Below are positions 1 to 11,183 of a stretch of DNA of 64,000 bases, piece by piece. Each line of letters opens with the position of its first letter. Position 1 is the stretch's first letter. This stretch comes from Tilletia caries (Eukaryota > Basidiomycota > Exobasidiomycetes > Tilletiales > Tilletiaceae). The notes under the pieces are model-generated. The model did no database searches, had not been told where the DNA came from, and was given only the letters and a program-made list of their open reading frames with translations. A program made the translations under genes and the position numbers. The stretch spans positions 1,860,001 through 1,924,000 of the forward strand of contig JALUTQ010000004.1 of the NCBI GenBank assembly GCA_032718865.1, in the 5' to 3' direction.

Positions 1-2287
1 ACCAATCCCTGTCCACCACCTCCGCCCCCTCTTCCTCCCCCTTCTCCACTACAGCAAAAACCTCCACCCCCTTCTCACTCAAACAAATCAGCTCCCTCCC
101 CGCCCTCCCCATCCTAAACGTAGCCGCGCTCGAAAAAGTAGGCAAGCCACAGAACGCAAATATGCCGCACTACATGCGTGCCCAGCAACAACTCGCAGGT
201 ATCGGATCGGCGGGCGCGACGGCGCAGCAGGCCATCGACCGGGCGCTACCCAGCGAGCAGGCGCGCTTGACGGGCGTCGGGCCGTTGGCGAGGTTGGGGA
301 GTTTGTACGGGCCGGGGGAGGTGTTGGAGTCTGGGCTCTGGGGTCGGAAGGGCGGCGGCGGAGGGAAGGCGAAGGGTGGCGCTGCTGCGTCGGTGGGGCC
401 GTCATCGAATTCCTCGCTTGGGAAAAGGTCGGAGGATCGAGAGCTCAGCTTGCTCTGTGCCGTCGAGGCAGTGGAGGAGGAGCGGGAGGGTGACTTGCCT
501 TCTTCTTCTTCTTCGACTCATCTCGATTTCGTCCTGGATGGCACGGTGTCCATCGGGTCCGTTCAGATTGGGAATGACTCTACTGATATATGGCGACCTG
601 CCTCGTTCACCTTCTCGTCCGACGTCCGCTTCGCGTCTCTGTCGCTGACGAACAACATCACAGGCACACTGCGGCCCATCGTACTCCACCTCCCTTTCAC
701 ACCATCCTCAAGCTACGACGTCTCCACTACAACATCAACGCACTCCCCCCCTGCCGTCCAATTACTGAAAGAAGTGCCCCCGCCGACACTGTTCCACCCG
801 ACCCTGCACCTCTCCCAACTGGCCTCCTACCTCCGTCTCTACCTCGCCTACGCCTTGGACGCCGCCACGCTGTGCTCCCGGATGTGGGCCGCCGAGACCG
901 GCCGGGGGAAACGGCTCTCCTACGGCGTACACGGCCTACCCGTTCCCGAGACAGCGAAGAAGGACTCCGCGGCGACGGGTACGGGGGGTACGGCTGAGTG
1001 GGGGCGCCTGTTGAGGGAGGCGGCGAGTAATGAGGGCGCAGATATCATTGCGGACTTGCTTGTTGTTCTGCTTACCGGTCGAGCCAGCACGGCGATGGAG
1101 AGCTTGCTGTTGAACACGGTCACGCAAGGGGTGAGTGTTTCTTTCCGATCTCTTCCCTGTTGCCCTCTTCGGCGTCTTGAAGAGTCTGAAGATCTGGACT
1201 CGAGCTCACAACTGGCCTTTCTTTTGTGATGACCCAGATGATGCGAAATATGGAGGCTTCTTCGACTGATACCCTCTCGCACATTCGAAGTCTGTGCGGA
1301 GATTCGATCTTGCCGGCGTGTGAACGGGTGCGATTGCTGCTTTCTGAGGTCAGAGGCTGCGCACGGTGGTGAGTGATGGCCGAATTCCACAAAGACCCAG
1401 CACGCATGACTGATCCAAATCGCATCACCCTCCCGATCAGGTCGCAGAGATTTGGTGCTCTCTTTCCCCGCGCCGAGGAAGGTCATCCCACCGCTCATGT
1501 GGAAGCGCTGTCGGAACTGCACCGGCTGAGTGAACTCGCCATCGAGCTGTGCCGGAGGGTCGTGAAGCAGGCGGAGCGGGAGCTCCTTGTGCTGGACGAG
1601 TTCTACAAGTGGTGGCGCTTCGAACGCGAACGACAGGACTACCTCCGAACCCACAAGACAGACCCGCTGCTTGCGATCGTGCACGACGTCCTCTCCGTGT
1701 CGGAATTCGTACACCGCGGCTTGGTCAACCCGCAATTGGCTGCGTATCTGGATGGGGGGAAAGTCTCGGTTGCTGCTGTTGTGCTGCCTTCCAGGCCGAG
1801 TGGGCTGGGTATCAACATGGTCGACGACAGTACGGAGGCGTCGGCAGTGTTGGATTCCCGTGGGCGGGTCACGATGCAGAAAGCGGACTCGACTCCGGCT
1901 GACGCGTTCCCCGCAGTGGACGAGGTGATGCAGAGCGTCGACCCGGTACCAACCCGCACTCTTCAACAGACGCTGGCCAATCTCAAAGTCCGCGTGCTCG
2001 AGAATCGGCAAATGGGCTCGTCGATCGCGCCTCGACGTCCTCTCCCAACTCGGCAGAACCAAGCTGCCCGACTTCGGGCAAGGGAGCTCTTCCTGGGACC
2101 AGCGACTGACTTTGGAGACGGGAACGGGGACGGGGACGGGGACGGCAGGGATGCTCTAACGGGTCGGACGCTGGAGGGTATGCTTTGGCAGCTTGTGAAT
2201 GGCGTGGCGGACGTGATTGATCCGGCGTTGCGGCGGTCTATGGGCGCGTATACTGGCGTGCAGGACGGAGATGAACTCGCGACGTAA
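1..2287 (+). CDS. APC4: Anaphase-promoting complex subunit 4 (APC4)-like, 5' partial
   Basis: The frame is open from base 3, so the N-terminus (where APC4 carries a WD40 propeller) lies outside the window. Exons are 3-1130, 1238-1368 and 1441-2287. The introns (1131-1237, 1369-1440) begin GTGAGT and end AG, and the phases join exactly. The visible part matches the helical APC4 long domain: a 'LLVVLLTGRASTAMESLL' helix, then a helix ending 'CERVRLLLSEVRGCARW', then 'AERELLVLDEFYKWWRFE', in the order found in APC4 proteins. APC4 is a scaffold subunit of the APC/C ubiquitin ligase that drives mitotic exit. A Gly/Asp repeat near the C-terminus (bases 2117-2150) is low complexity. Identification rests on the spacing of conserved helices only. 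Confidence 0.62.
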
Positions 2288-2486
2288 CTGATTGGCGATT
2301 TGAATCCATCCAGAGCCTTTTGAGGTATCTTTCCACCTGCTCCATTTGCTCATTGCCCGTTGCCCGTCAACATCGACTTCGACACCCCGTGAGCCATTCT
2401 CCGCCGGCCCCTCTGAAGTGAAGGGGAAAAGGGATACAGTCCATAGAGCGAGAGGGGGAAAGAATTTGATACATGAATATAAATGC

Positions 2487-3399
2487 TTACTCCTTCGAAG
2501 ATGCCGCCTGAGCTTCCCGACCAAGACCCTTAGCAGCGACCTCCCACCCCTCCGCGCCCCTCGGCAACTCCCACGCCTCCAACGTCCGAATCACCCTCGC
2601 CGGCGAGCCCACGGCTATACTATTGTCCGGGATATCCCTCGTAACGACGGAATTGCACCCAATCGTACAATTGTTCCCAATGCTCACACCCGCATTCACC
2701 ACCGTGCACCCGCCCAACCAGCAGTTCGAGCCGACTTTGATGGGGAGCGCACGTTCCAGCCCATGTTCCCGCTCCGCGATCGCTGTGGAATGCGTCCCGC
2801 CATAGAGCTGCACGAAGGGCCCGAAGACTGTGCCTGTGCCGATATGCACGTCTGCACAGTCTAGGATGGTGACGTTGGTATTGGCAGCGAAGGAGTCTCC
2901 CAGGTGAATATTCGTCCCGTAGTCGCAGAAGAACGGAGGTTCGATCTCGACCCGGGCCAGAGTGGACACCTCCACCCCGAGCAAGTCGGCAAGGATGGCC
3001 CGACGTTCGGGTCCCATGGCGTCGAATTCGACACCGCGGTTCGCGCTGCTGGTGTCGTCGGCACTGGCTCCGACGCCTTGGGCGCGTTCGCCCGGTTGGA
3101 GTGCGGGTGGGTCCGTGGGGGAGACTTGGGAGTGGTTGAAGCGGTAGAGGAGACGGCGGGCGCGGAGCCGGGCTGTGATCAGGGGTGGGTCGTTGGCGAT
3201 GTATGGCAGGCCGAGGAGTGCCTGGCGTCGTCCGTGCGAGGGAGGGAAAAAAACCCCCGGTCAGTTAAGTTGGAACCTCTCGAAGTCCCGGCCGCGTCGA
3301 AAACTACGGAATGCGCACCTTCTCCGTCTGACTGAGCTGGTCGAAGCGGTCGGCGAACTTGCGGTCGAGCTCCGAGTACCGATCCGTCGTCTTGCTCAT
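2487..3399 (-). CDS. Maltose/galactoside O-acetyltransferase family protein
   Basis: Two exons (3399-3319 and 3221-2487; intron 97 nt, phase 0) give about 271 residues. The N-terminal Mac region ('RLRARRLLYRFNHS') and the left-handed beta-helix hexapeptide repeats ('NTNVTILDCADVHIGTGTVFG', 'GNNCTIGCNSVVTRDIP') match the NodL/LacA/Maa acetyltransferases, which move acetyl from acetyl-CoA to sugar hydroxyls. The His in 'GGTHSTA' is in the expected catalytic place. The C-terminus ends in a short Ala/Ser-rich tail. Start: the ATG at 3399, which gives the conserved 'RYSELDRKFADRFDQLSQTEK' leader; an in-frame upstream extension exists but looks like untranslated sequence. A ~60-residue spacer between the Mac part and the helix is longer than in bacteria. 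Confidence 0.8.
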
Positions 3400-3802
3400 C
3401 GTTTCGATTCCTGGATTCTGGCAGGGACAGAGAAGGGGAGGGAAGACTGCAGAGGAGATTCCAAGGCAGGTCAGATCTCTGGTAGATGGAGGACGTGGAG
3501 GACGTGCCGGACGTCTGTGCGGAAGGAGGAGGAGAAGAAGGTGAGCTTGACCCCATGCACAGGCTCCAGCATGCCGCCCTCGCCTGCCTGTACCTCGCCC
3601 TCGCGCTTCACGAACCGCGACTCGCGCACTGACGTAGTCCGTCATCGGGTCCAGAAAGCCATCGCATCGACGACCTTCGTCAGCAAGGCTCGAGTCGCCA
3701 GCATCAACAACGTCGAGGTCGACAGCGAGCATGGACATGGAGGCCGGTAACGAAGGAAAGATGGACGGGCATTTCGATTCCTCTACTCCATTTCCAATTC
3801 AA
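3400..3802. other. Intergenic stretch, no gene recognised
   Basis: This is the 5' region of the acetyltransferase gene and the 3' side of the small hypothetical gene. Both strands have short open frames without family features. No RNA gene or repeat was seen. Confidence 0.4.
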
Positions 3803-4081
3803 TCAATCAATCTGAACATTGCCCCCCTCCCCCAACCCAACATCCTCCTTCCCCTCCTTAACGACCTCCTGCGTCAGCCCACCCTCGGCCTCGGCCCCGG
3901 CCCCATCAAGAACGACGACCTCCCCCTTCCGCTCGGCGGACGTCGACGACGTCAGCTCGTCGGTCCGCGCGGAGGTATTGGCGTTCGAGCTTGAGGAGAT
4001 GAAGCTTTGTTCTGCGTTGGAGTTGGAGTTAGAGTTGGTTTGGGGGGCTTGGTCCCGGATCGAGGTGGGCGGGTCGGACAT
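3803..4081 (-). CDS. Small hypothetical protein (92 aa)
   Basis: A 92-codon frame from an ATG at 4081. The product begins 'MSDPPTSIRDQAPQTNSNSN' and is Ser/Asn-rich, then Gly/Glu-rich, ending 'GGNVQID'. There is no signal peptide, membrane segment or family I recognise. It could be longer at the N-terminus because the frame is open upstream to 4189. The context is a pyrimidine-rich stretch just upstream of the ATG, usual for fungal starts. It may be spurious. Confidence 0.33.
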   Translation of the reverse strand: MSDPPTSIRDQAPQTNSNSNSNAEQSFISSSSNANTSARTDELTSSTSAERKGEVVVLDGAGAEAEGGLTQEVVKEGKEDVGLGEGGNVQID

Positions 4082-4658
4082 TGTTGCTGCGACGGGACTG
4101 ATGCGGGAGAAGAGGAGAGAGAAGGAAGGGGGGATTTCGAAGGTCAGCCCCACCAAGGGAGGGAGGGTTGGTCGTCGTATATGCACCACTCACTCGTAAT
4201 TCGAAGTCATCTTCAAAGCCTTGCAAGGGATAGCGAGTAAATGAGTAATGGGAGCGCAAGTAGAAGGGATTGCAGATGGGAAGATGGCAGATCGTCGTCG
4301 TCCTCGCTGCGGAAGAAGAAGGTCAAGTAGAGGTTATATGCGATGAAGTTGATCGGTCAGCAACGCCATTCGAAGGACGGAGTCGGAAACGTCACCGTCC
4401 CGCCTACTCGCTACACAACCTGAGTGTCCCTCAGTCCAGCTCGAGCTCATCAGAGGGGTGCTTCAAGGTCGTAAGAATGATGAACAAATATTGTGAGATA
4501 ATGTGTAGCGTGAGTGGTAGTGGAAGAATAGAGAGACCGGAAACGAGGGGAGGAGAAATTTTGTGATGATCCAAGAGGTGGGGAGAGCAGAAGGAGAAGG
4601 TGAAAGGACGGACCCAGGCAGCAGGAAAGGAAAAAAACCCGCGGAAGAGCCGCTCCCC
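4082..4658. other. Intergenic stretch between hypothetical gene and alcohol oxidase
   Basis: About 580 bases with no coding frame that I can support. It contains the 5' side of the small gene and the 3' untranslated side of the alcohol oxidase gene. No repeat or RNA gene was seen. Confidence 0.4.
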
Positions 4659-6989
4659 TCACAACTGCGCAATCCGACCCGCCGACCCACCAAACCCAAA
4701 CTCAGGCTTCGGCGCCCCGACCTCCCGGCCCACATTCCGCGCCACATACTGCGCCGTCGCCATAGTAGTAACCATCGGGTTCACCCCACTCGCCTCCGGC
4801 AAACAACTGGCGTCGGCAACCCACAAATTCTTCGCGCCCCACACCCTCCCCTCGCTATCAAGTGCTCCGAGACGCGGGTGGGAGGACATCCGGCAGGAGG
4901 CCATCTGGTGCGCTGAGCCGACGGTCGCGGTGTAGATCCCCAACCCGACGGATTTGATCTTGTTCTGCCACGCGACGAAGGCGGGCGAGGTAGGGTCGCC
5001 CGGGATCGAGGCTTCGGGAACAGTCACACCGGGGATCTTGATCGTCTCCGACAGCGTGGGCAGCGAGTTGGCTGCATTGATGTCGTCCAACCCGGGAATC
5101 ACCGCCGTCTTGGGTGCGATTCCGTTCGTCTGGGCGTTCAGGCTGCCGGTGGAGCGCGGGGCGGAGCGGGTGTGGAAGGTGGGGACTCCGATTTGCGCGG
5201 TTGCGATCTCGGACGCGCCTGCCATGAGGTGGATCTCCGTGCTCCTCAGCACGCCCGCGAGCATCGAGGCACGATCGTGCTTCGACACCGAGTAATTCAG
5301 CCTCGCGTCTCCATTGCCATCAATCACAACCTCCCCTCCGTCCCGATCGCGCACGAGGACGATGAGAGTGAAGGAGTGCGGGTACTTGAGCATCCGCGCC
5401 TTGTGGTTCACCGGGTTATCGTACGCCACGTACGGACTGTGGATCGAGGGCGAGGACGCGATGACCTCGATCTTGCATCCCCATCCCGTCGGGTCGATAA
5501 ACTCGCACGCGTTGTCGACCATGGTGAGCAGACCGCCCTCCCAGGGGTTGATCGGGAAGTCGTAGTAGCCAGTCACACAGGTGACCGGGTGGAGGGAGAG
5601 GCCCTTGCCGATGCGCTTGTTGTACTTGAGCGTCGGGGTACGGAGGAGCACCGCGGGCGTGTTGATCGAGCCACTGGCGACAATAACAGCCTTGGTGGCG
5701 CGAATGACGACCTTCCGACGCGAATCAGTCAGGAAACCGACGGCGCCGGTGGCCTTGCGCGGGTTGGCCTTGTCGTCGAAGAGGACCTGGCGGATATCAC
5801 ACTTGACGAGGAACTTGCCCCCGTTCTCGGCGGTGTCGCGCAGCCAGGTCACGGGACCGCCTTGCTTCTGACCGGCAATGCAGCCGAACTGGCACTTGCC
5901 ACAGTAGTGAACGTGGCCGCCGCTGTTCTGGGGGACCGGGTCAACGGCGTGTCCGAGTCGCTGTGCGCCGATGGCGAGGAGGGAGTTCGCCTTGTTGTGT
6001 TGGATCGGAGCAGTCGATGCGCCCATGCGGTGGCAGACGTAGTTGAGATCGTAGGTGAACGCGGGCGAGGCGTAGTACTTGACGCCGTACTTCTCCGACC
6101 AGGCGCGACGGGCGATGTCACGCGGCTTGAGGGAGGCAGACCAGTTGATGGTTGAGCCGCCACCGAAGGTGGAACCGGCGAGCACGGTGACGGAGCCATC
6201 CTCGGTCGGCAAGACACCGCCACACTCGTACATGTCCATGTATCCCTTGTCCTCGCGTCCGGAGTAGTCTCCCGGGTGGATGTAGGATCCCTTGTCGACG
6301 ACGAGGACGTTCAAGCCGCGCTTGGAGAGATGGGCTGCGGCGACACCGCCGCCCGAGCCAGAGCCGACGACGAGGATGTCGGTGTAGAGCTCGACGGGAC
6401 CTTCACCGGGCAGGAGGGAGTCGTTCTCGAAGACGTACGGGTAGGCCTCAGCGGCCTCCTTGTCGGCCTCGGCCTGCTGCCAGTCGGTGGCGGGACCGGC
6501 GGGGTATCCGGTGGCCTCCCATGCGGGCTGGCAGAAGCGGTACCAGGAGAGGAGGTAGAGACCGCGGAGACCGGAGGCGCCTTTGCGGAGGAGGGGGATG
6601 GGACTGGACAGCCAAGCCATGAGGATGCGCTCGCGGGTGGGACGGTCGAGGGTGTCGAAGGGCCCGATGTGTCCGGTGAGAAGGAGACATCCGGCAGCGT
6701 AGGAGAGGGTGTGGAGGAGGAGGTTGATCTGGCCGAGCGAGGTCGGGGACAGGGAGTGGGTGGCCTGGTAGGTGAAGTTGTCGAGCATCTCGGGTCTGTC
6801 TGCGAAGCCTGTGCGTGCGAAGTCGACGGCGAGCTCGCGTTGGCGGTCGGACGCGTCTGTGGGGAGGTGGCTGAGCACGTAGGCGGCCTCTTCGCCCTCG
6901 AGGTGCGGGATGATCGCATCGCCCAGGGCGAGGAGGACCTTGCGCTGAGCCTCCGTGAAGAGGTCCGATGCGCGGTGGTAGATCTGCAT
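4659..6989 (-). CDS. FAO1: Long-chain fatty alcohol oxidase (GMC oxidoreductase)
   Basis: Single exon, 776 residues from the ATG at 6989; the frame is open 68 codons further but lacks conservation there. An N-terminal helical region ('FTEAQRKVLLALGDAIIPHL') typical of FAO precedes the FAD-binding Rossmann motif 'VVGSGSGGGVAAAHLSKRG' at about residues 207-225. A cysteine-rich motif 'HYCGKCQFGC' follows in mid-protein. The C-terminal GMC signature contains 'HQMASCRMS' and 'VADASCLPEASGVNPM', with the active-site His-Asn pair. FAO oxidises long-chain alcohols to aldehydes with release of H2O2 in omega-oxidation. The C-terminus '-AQL' is not a canonical peroxisomal signal. Two CACGTG boxes lie upstream (7155-7160, 7175-7180). 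Confidence 0.9.
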   Translation of the reverse strand: MQIYHRASDLFTEAQRKVLLALGDAIIPHLEGEEAAYVLSHLPTDASDRQRELAVDFARTGFADRPEMLDNFTYQATHSLSPTSLGQINLLLHTLSYAAGCLLLTGHIGPFDTLDRPTRERILMAWLSSPIPLLRKGASGLRGLYLLSWYRFCQPAWEATGYPAGPATDWQQAEADKEAAEAYPYVFENDSLLPGEGPVELYTDILVVGSGSGGGVAAAHLSKRGLNVLVVDKGSYIHPGDYSGREDKGYMDMYECGGVLPTEDGSVTVLAGSTFGGGSTINWSASLKPRDIARRAWSEKYGVKYYASPAFTYDLNYVCHRMGASTAPIQHNKANSLLAIGAQRLGHAVDPVPQNSGGHVHYCGKCQFGCIAGQKQGGPVTWLRDTAENGGKFLVKCDIRQVLFDDKANPRKATGAVGFLTDSRRKVVIRATKAVIVASGSINTPAVLLRTPTLKYNKRIGKGLSLHPVTCVTGYYDFPINPWEGGLLTMVDNACEFIDPTGWGCKIEVIASSPSIHSPYVAYDNPVNHKARMLKYPHSFTLIVLVRDRDGGEVVIDGNGDARLNYSVSKHDRASMLAGVLRSTEIHLMAGASEIATAQIGVPTFHTRSAPRSTGSLNAQTNGIAPKTAVIPGLDDINAANSLPTLSETIKIPGVTVPEASIPGDPTSPAFVAWQNKIKSVGLGIYTATVGSAHQMASCRMSSHPRLGALDSEGRVWGAKNLWVADASCLPEASGVNPMVTTMATAQYVARNVGREVGAPKPEFGFGGSAGRIAQL

Positions 6990-7348
6990 CGTGGGAGGGA
7001 GTCCAGCAGAGGGAGAGGGGGAGTGGAGGGAGGGAGGGAGTGAGGTAGATGGGGAGATGGGAGATGGGAGACGCTGCACGCAGCCAGCCTCCAGTTCATC
7101 TCGGGCTCCGGGATCGAAGTGCAACGTGAAACGCAGAGCTCGACCACTGCCAGCCACGTGGTTTACTCCTTCCTCACGTGACCTTCTTCTCACCTTCCCA
7201 CCATCTCACCACACTCACCCAACTGGACTCAGGAGGCAGGAGGGAGTGCGAACTGCGACAGAATCAATGGAAAGATGCATGAATGTAGATAGAGGGATCT
7301 CAGCATGTACAACAACGCTCGCCGTCGTCCTCCTGTAGAAGCACCCCT
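6990..7348 (-). promoter_or_regulatory. Alcohol oxidase upstream region with paired CACGTG boxes
   Basis: The 359-base gap between the alcohol oxidase start and the RACK1 stop holds two CACGTG palindromes at 7155-7160 and 7175-7180, 20 bases apart. CACGTG is the core of bHLH (Cbf1-like) sites. A regulatory role is inferred. Confidence 0.4.
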
Positions 7349-8568
7349 TCAACCGATCACAGTGTACACACGGACCTGGTCGTCCGAGTAACCAGCGAAT
7401 AATGTCTGCCCGTCGGCCGACCACGCAAGCGAGAGGCACTCCGGGTCAGGCGAGTTACGCCCAACATCAAGGAACTCAGGCTTGAGCTCGTCGACAATCG
7501 ACTTCGACTCGAGGTCGAAGATCTTGATGCAGTTCGCCGTGGCGGCGCAGAGCCAGTACCGGTTGGGCGAGAACACCAGTGCGTTGACGACGTCTCCTGC
7601 GTCGAGAGAGTACAGGTGCTTGCCGTCCGAGAGCTCCCAGAGCATCGTCTGGCCGTCGCGGCCGCCCGAGGCGCACAGAGAGCCGTCGGGGGAGATGGTC
7701 ACAGTGTTGATGTAGCCGGTGTGTCCGAAGTGGTTGGTCTTCAGCTTGCACTTCGACAGCTCCCAGACCTGGATCGCATTCAAAGAGAGAGAGGAGAGAA
7801 CAGATGTCAGCACTCTGTTGGTCAAAGTTGATCCGTTCCCTCCCATCATCCTCCTCCATCCCAATCCCCCGCCCGTGTGACCACGGCCTGCCGAAGCGCG
7901 CTGCTCAGAGATCTTGGTGGTAACTGTCTTTTCATAGGAGCTGTTGCCCCTCTAAAGTAGCAAATATTGTGTACGTTCGTCCTTGCGATGTGCGCTCCCG
8001 CGGTCCGTCCCCATGTTCCCCCTTTTGAAAAAATGCTCACCTTGACAACCTTGTCCCAGCCTGCGGACACAATGACGGGGTTCTGCGGGTTCGGGCTGAA
8101 GCGGACGCACGAGATCCACTCGGTGTGGCCGTCCGCATCGGCAATGTTGTACTTGCACTCGCCCAGCGTGTTCCACAGCTTGATCGTCCGGTCACGACTC
8201 GCGCTCACAATCTGACGGTTGTCCGCCGAGAACGAGACGGAGAGCACGTCGTTGGTGTGGCCGACAAAGCGGCGGGTGGTGGTGCCCGTGTTGAGGTCCC
8301 AGAGACGGAGCGTCTTGTCCCACGAGGACGAGAGCGCGAATTGGCCGTCGGACGAGATGACTACGTCAGACACGAAGTGGTTGTGGCCGCAAAGGATTCG
8401 CTTGGGGAAGCCGTAGTTGGTGTCGTCGCGCGAGAGCGACCAGAGGATCAGTGTGCGGTCGCGCGAGCCTGTGAGCAGGATGTCGGTCGACTCCGACGAG
8501 GTGGCGATGCAGGTGATCCACCCCTTGTGGCCTTCCAGGGTGCCCTTGAATGCGAGAGAGTCGGACAT
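7349..8568 (-). CDS. ASC1: RACK1/Asc1 ribosome-associated WD40 protein
   Basis: Exons 8568-8041 and 7768-7349 (intron 272 nt, phase 0) give 315 residues, the family's usual size. Seven WD40 blades are visible, with RACK1 signatures such as '[12 protein letters not shown]', '[11 protein letters not shown]', '[12 protein letters not shown]', '[18 protein letters not shown]' and '[13 protein letters not shown]'. RACK1 binds the 40S head and links translation to kinase signalling and ribosome quality control. The single long intron carries a U24 snoRNA, as the yeast ASC1 intron does. The gene is divergent from the paraoxonase-like gene, sharing a 359-base promoter region. Confidence 0.97.
7900..7988 (-). 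ncRNA. snR24: U24/snR24 C/D-box snoRNA in the RACK1 intron
   Basis: On the minus strand the intron holds 'ATATTTGCTACTTTAGAGG' (around 7949-7967), which closely resembles the D'-side guide of yeast snR24. About 35 bases later comes 'CCACCAAGATCTCTGAGC' (about 7903-7920), the D-side guide with D box CTGA at 7905-7908. Both guides act on 25S rRNA (yeast C1437 and A1449/G1450, from memory of the family). A C'-like TATGAA lies between them. The C box is degenerate (AGGACGA at 7977-7983 against RUGAUGA). Ends are approximate. Confidence 0.85.
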
Positions 8569-8927
8569 GATGTCTGTTATGTTTCCAGCTGCGTGTGATA
8601 CGAAGATGGGGGTCGGTGTCGAGAACGGGTAAGGCGCTGTCGACTGTGCGAGGGGGGTGGGAAGGAAGAAGAGAAGAAAGAGGGCGTGTGACTTTGGAGA
8701 AAGCAGGCCACGTGATCACAAGTCACAGTCACCGGTCACGATATCAGACCCTTCTGTGACCCGTGAGACTGGCGATAATGACACCTGGAGATTGCCGAAA
8801 GATAAGCCCCCGCAGTCCGCACAGCGCACAAGCTCACTTCATCTCGACGGCGACGGCGACAGCGACGACGCGAAGGACGGCATCGGCAAGGACAACAACG
8901 AGCAGGACTCAAGGGTGTAAGGGCGCG
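8569..8927. promoter_or_regulatory. Divergent promoter region, RACK1 and paraoxonase-like gene
   Basis: A 359-base gap between two divergent start codons. It includes one CACGTG box (8709-8714) followed by an ATCACAAGTCAC stretch. No gene was seen. Confidence 0.45.
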
Positions 8928-10918
8928 ATGCTGCAAATATACCTCGGCGTCTCATCGCTATCAGCCGCCGTGCTCGCATTCGCAGCCATCTATCCATGTA
9001 CGTCTCTCCCCTCTCCTCCCTCTCATGCCCCCGACCCAAGCGCGCTGATCTTTCCCAAAATCCCCAAACAGACTACCAATTCAAAGCATTCCACTTCCCC
9101 ACCCCCGCCCGTCCCGCCGCGCACCAGGACCAACTCATCCCAGAACAACCCCCGCTCCACCCCCATCTGTGCGAATACATCCCCGAACTCGCACATTGCG
9201 ACGATATCGCCCTCCACAAGCCATCGGGGAACGCCTACTTCGCCTGCGACGATACGCGTCTATGGCGCGACCCGCTCCGTCTTCTTTGGGATGAACCGCC
9301 GGTTGGCCGGAAGGGGGGTGCGATCTGGCATTTGGATCTGAATGACCCGTTCTCTATTCCCAGTCGGTTGCAGATTGCGGATGCGCCGAAGGGGCAGGGG
9401 CAGGGGGCGTTCCATCCGGCGGGCCTGACGGTCACCACAGCCAACACCTCGCAATACAACTCCAGCAAACCAGACGCGCTCCTCCTCCTCGTATCGAACC
9501 ACCCAGTTCCATCCCAACCGGGCGTAGTCGACGTCCTCGTGCACAATCTCACTACTACTGCAACCTCTGACGTACTCCGCCATCATCGTCGACTGGACGC
9601 CTCGCACTTCCATGCCAACTGGCGCGGGTCGTCTGATAAGATCGCGAAGGAGGACGGGAGGGATTCGCGTATTGAAGATCGGGAGGCCGGTCCACAGCTC
9701 AGTCCGTGGAGATTGAGTGTCTTCCTCGAGCAACAGAGTCCGCCCTTACCCGCGGACAACTCAAAAACGGACCACTCCCTCTCCCTCACCATCCCATCCT
9801 TCCTCTTCTCCTCCGCACCCTCCCTCCCCTCCTCCTCAAACACGAATCAAACAGCCCTCCACGACGCCTCCTCCGCCTTCACTCACCTCGCCCTCCCCAC
9901 AATCAGCGAATACCTAACGGAGGTCTTCCTACCCTCGCACAGCACCCGCGCCCATATTCGCGCACTCAAACCACCGGCGCATATCTACACCTACCTAGCC
10001 AACGGCGCCGTCTCCGTCCCTGCGGCAGACGGGACGCTGTCCCTCCCTACGACCGGCGTAGCATCCTCGCCCTCGTCCCTCGCATTACCGGGGTACCCGC
10101 CCATCCCGCGCGCGTGGGATGGTGGCGGGTTGACAGGGGGTAGGAACCACTCGGCCGCGGTGGTGTTCGTCTTGGCGAACCAGGGCACGAAGAGTCTCCT
10201 TGTGGAGTATGAGCAGCATTGGGTCCGGCCCGTGGGAGCGTTATTGCGGTTCTTCATCGAGCAGCCGCTTTATTCGGCCGCGAAGCGGTTGTGGTGGGGT
10301 GGGGACGGGGCTGTGAGTGTGTGGAAGGGACGGGAGGTCGCCGGGGTGTATACGCCGCAGTATGTGACGTTTGTGAGTCAGGGGTTTGGAGGGGTGCAGG
10401 GTGCGTTTGCGCATGATTCCTTGGGACGCTTTTGGACTGTCGGCGCGGAGGGTGGGATGGAAGCTGCGCGGAGCTGGCTGAGGCATTTGTATGCTGTTCT
10501 TTCTTCTCGCCAAAAGGGAGAAGGCAGAGCGACACGGCCGGGGACGAGGATCACGCAGGTCACCCATCTCTATCGACATGGACCCTCCGTCGCGCACCCG
10601 TGGGAACTCGACCGACTAAAACGACCCCGGGAAGAAGGCATGTTCCTGCCCAAGGAATTCTACCCGACGCCCATCTTCCGGACGTCGCCCTCGTCGGACG
10701 CGGTGGGGCAGTGGGAGCCGCTCGTGATCCAGCCGGCCGGGAATGGATCGACGGAGAAGGGGCCGGTGAGGAGGGTCGCGAAGCAGTTGGGCTTCTTGCC
10801 GACGTTGCCGACGGGGTTGGAGGTGGATCATGAGCGCGGGTGGGTGCTTGTTTCTTCTGTTTGGGATGAGCGTGGGGCGGCGCGGTGTGAGATTCCTAAA
10901 GGGTGGGCGGAGCGGTAG
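8928..10918 (+). CDS. Paraoxonase/arylesterase-like calcium-dependent hydrolase
   Basis: Exons 8928-8997 and 9072-10918 (intron 74 nt; codon split T|AC) give 638 residues. The first exon encodes a hydrophobic N-terminal segment ('LGVSSLSAAVLAFAAIYP'), a signal anchor. Features in line with the six-bladed propeller of paraoxonases and related lactonases include 'CEYIPELAHCDDIALH', 'AFHPAGLTV' and 'ALLLLVSNHP'. It is longer than animal paraoxonases (about 355 residues), with Pro/Ser-rich insertions. Substrate is unknown; a membrane-anchored, lumenal or extracellular lactonase or esterase is the likely role. The family call rests on N-terminal motifs only. Confidence 0.6.
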
Positions 10919-11183
10919 CCCATGGCCATGGCCATGGGGGATCTTCTTCGGCTCCATCCATGCTTTCTTCCTTGCAGTGAAATAGAAAGATATTCAAGTG
11001 TCATCGTTATGTAACTCGTTGAGCTCGGGACTGAACAGAGGCATTTCTAGTAATGGATGGATTGAGTGGTTTTGCAGTAAGTAAGGAGGGAGGTGCAGCA
11101 AGTCTAGTTGTACAGAACAGAAAGCAAAGGTGTGAATGTGTTATCTGGAGCGGTGGATGGGTGGGGTGGTGAAGAGGTGTTTT

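Noticed and set aside
920..2062. 380-codon open frame antisense to APC4
   Set aside because: The sense strand shows conserved APC4 helices and proper splice sites; the antisense product is Arg/His/Ser-rich without motifs.
5172..6155. 327-codon open frame antisense to the alcohol oxidase
   Set aside because: Shadow of a GC-rich, strongly conserved sense gene; no features of its own.
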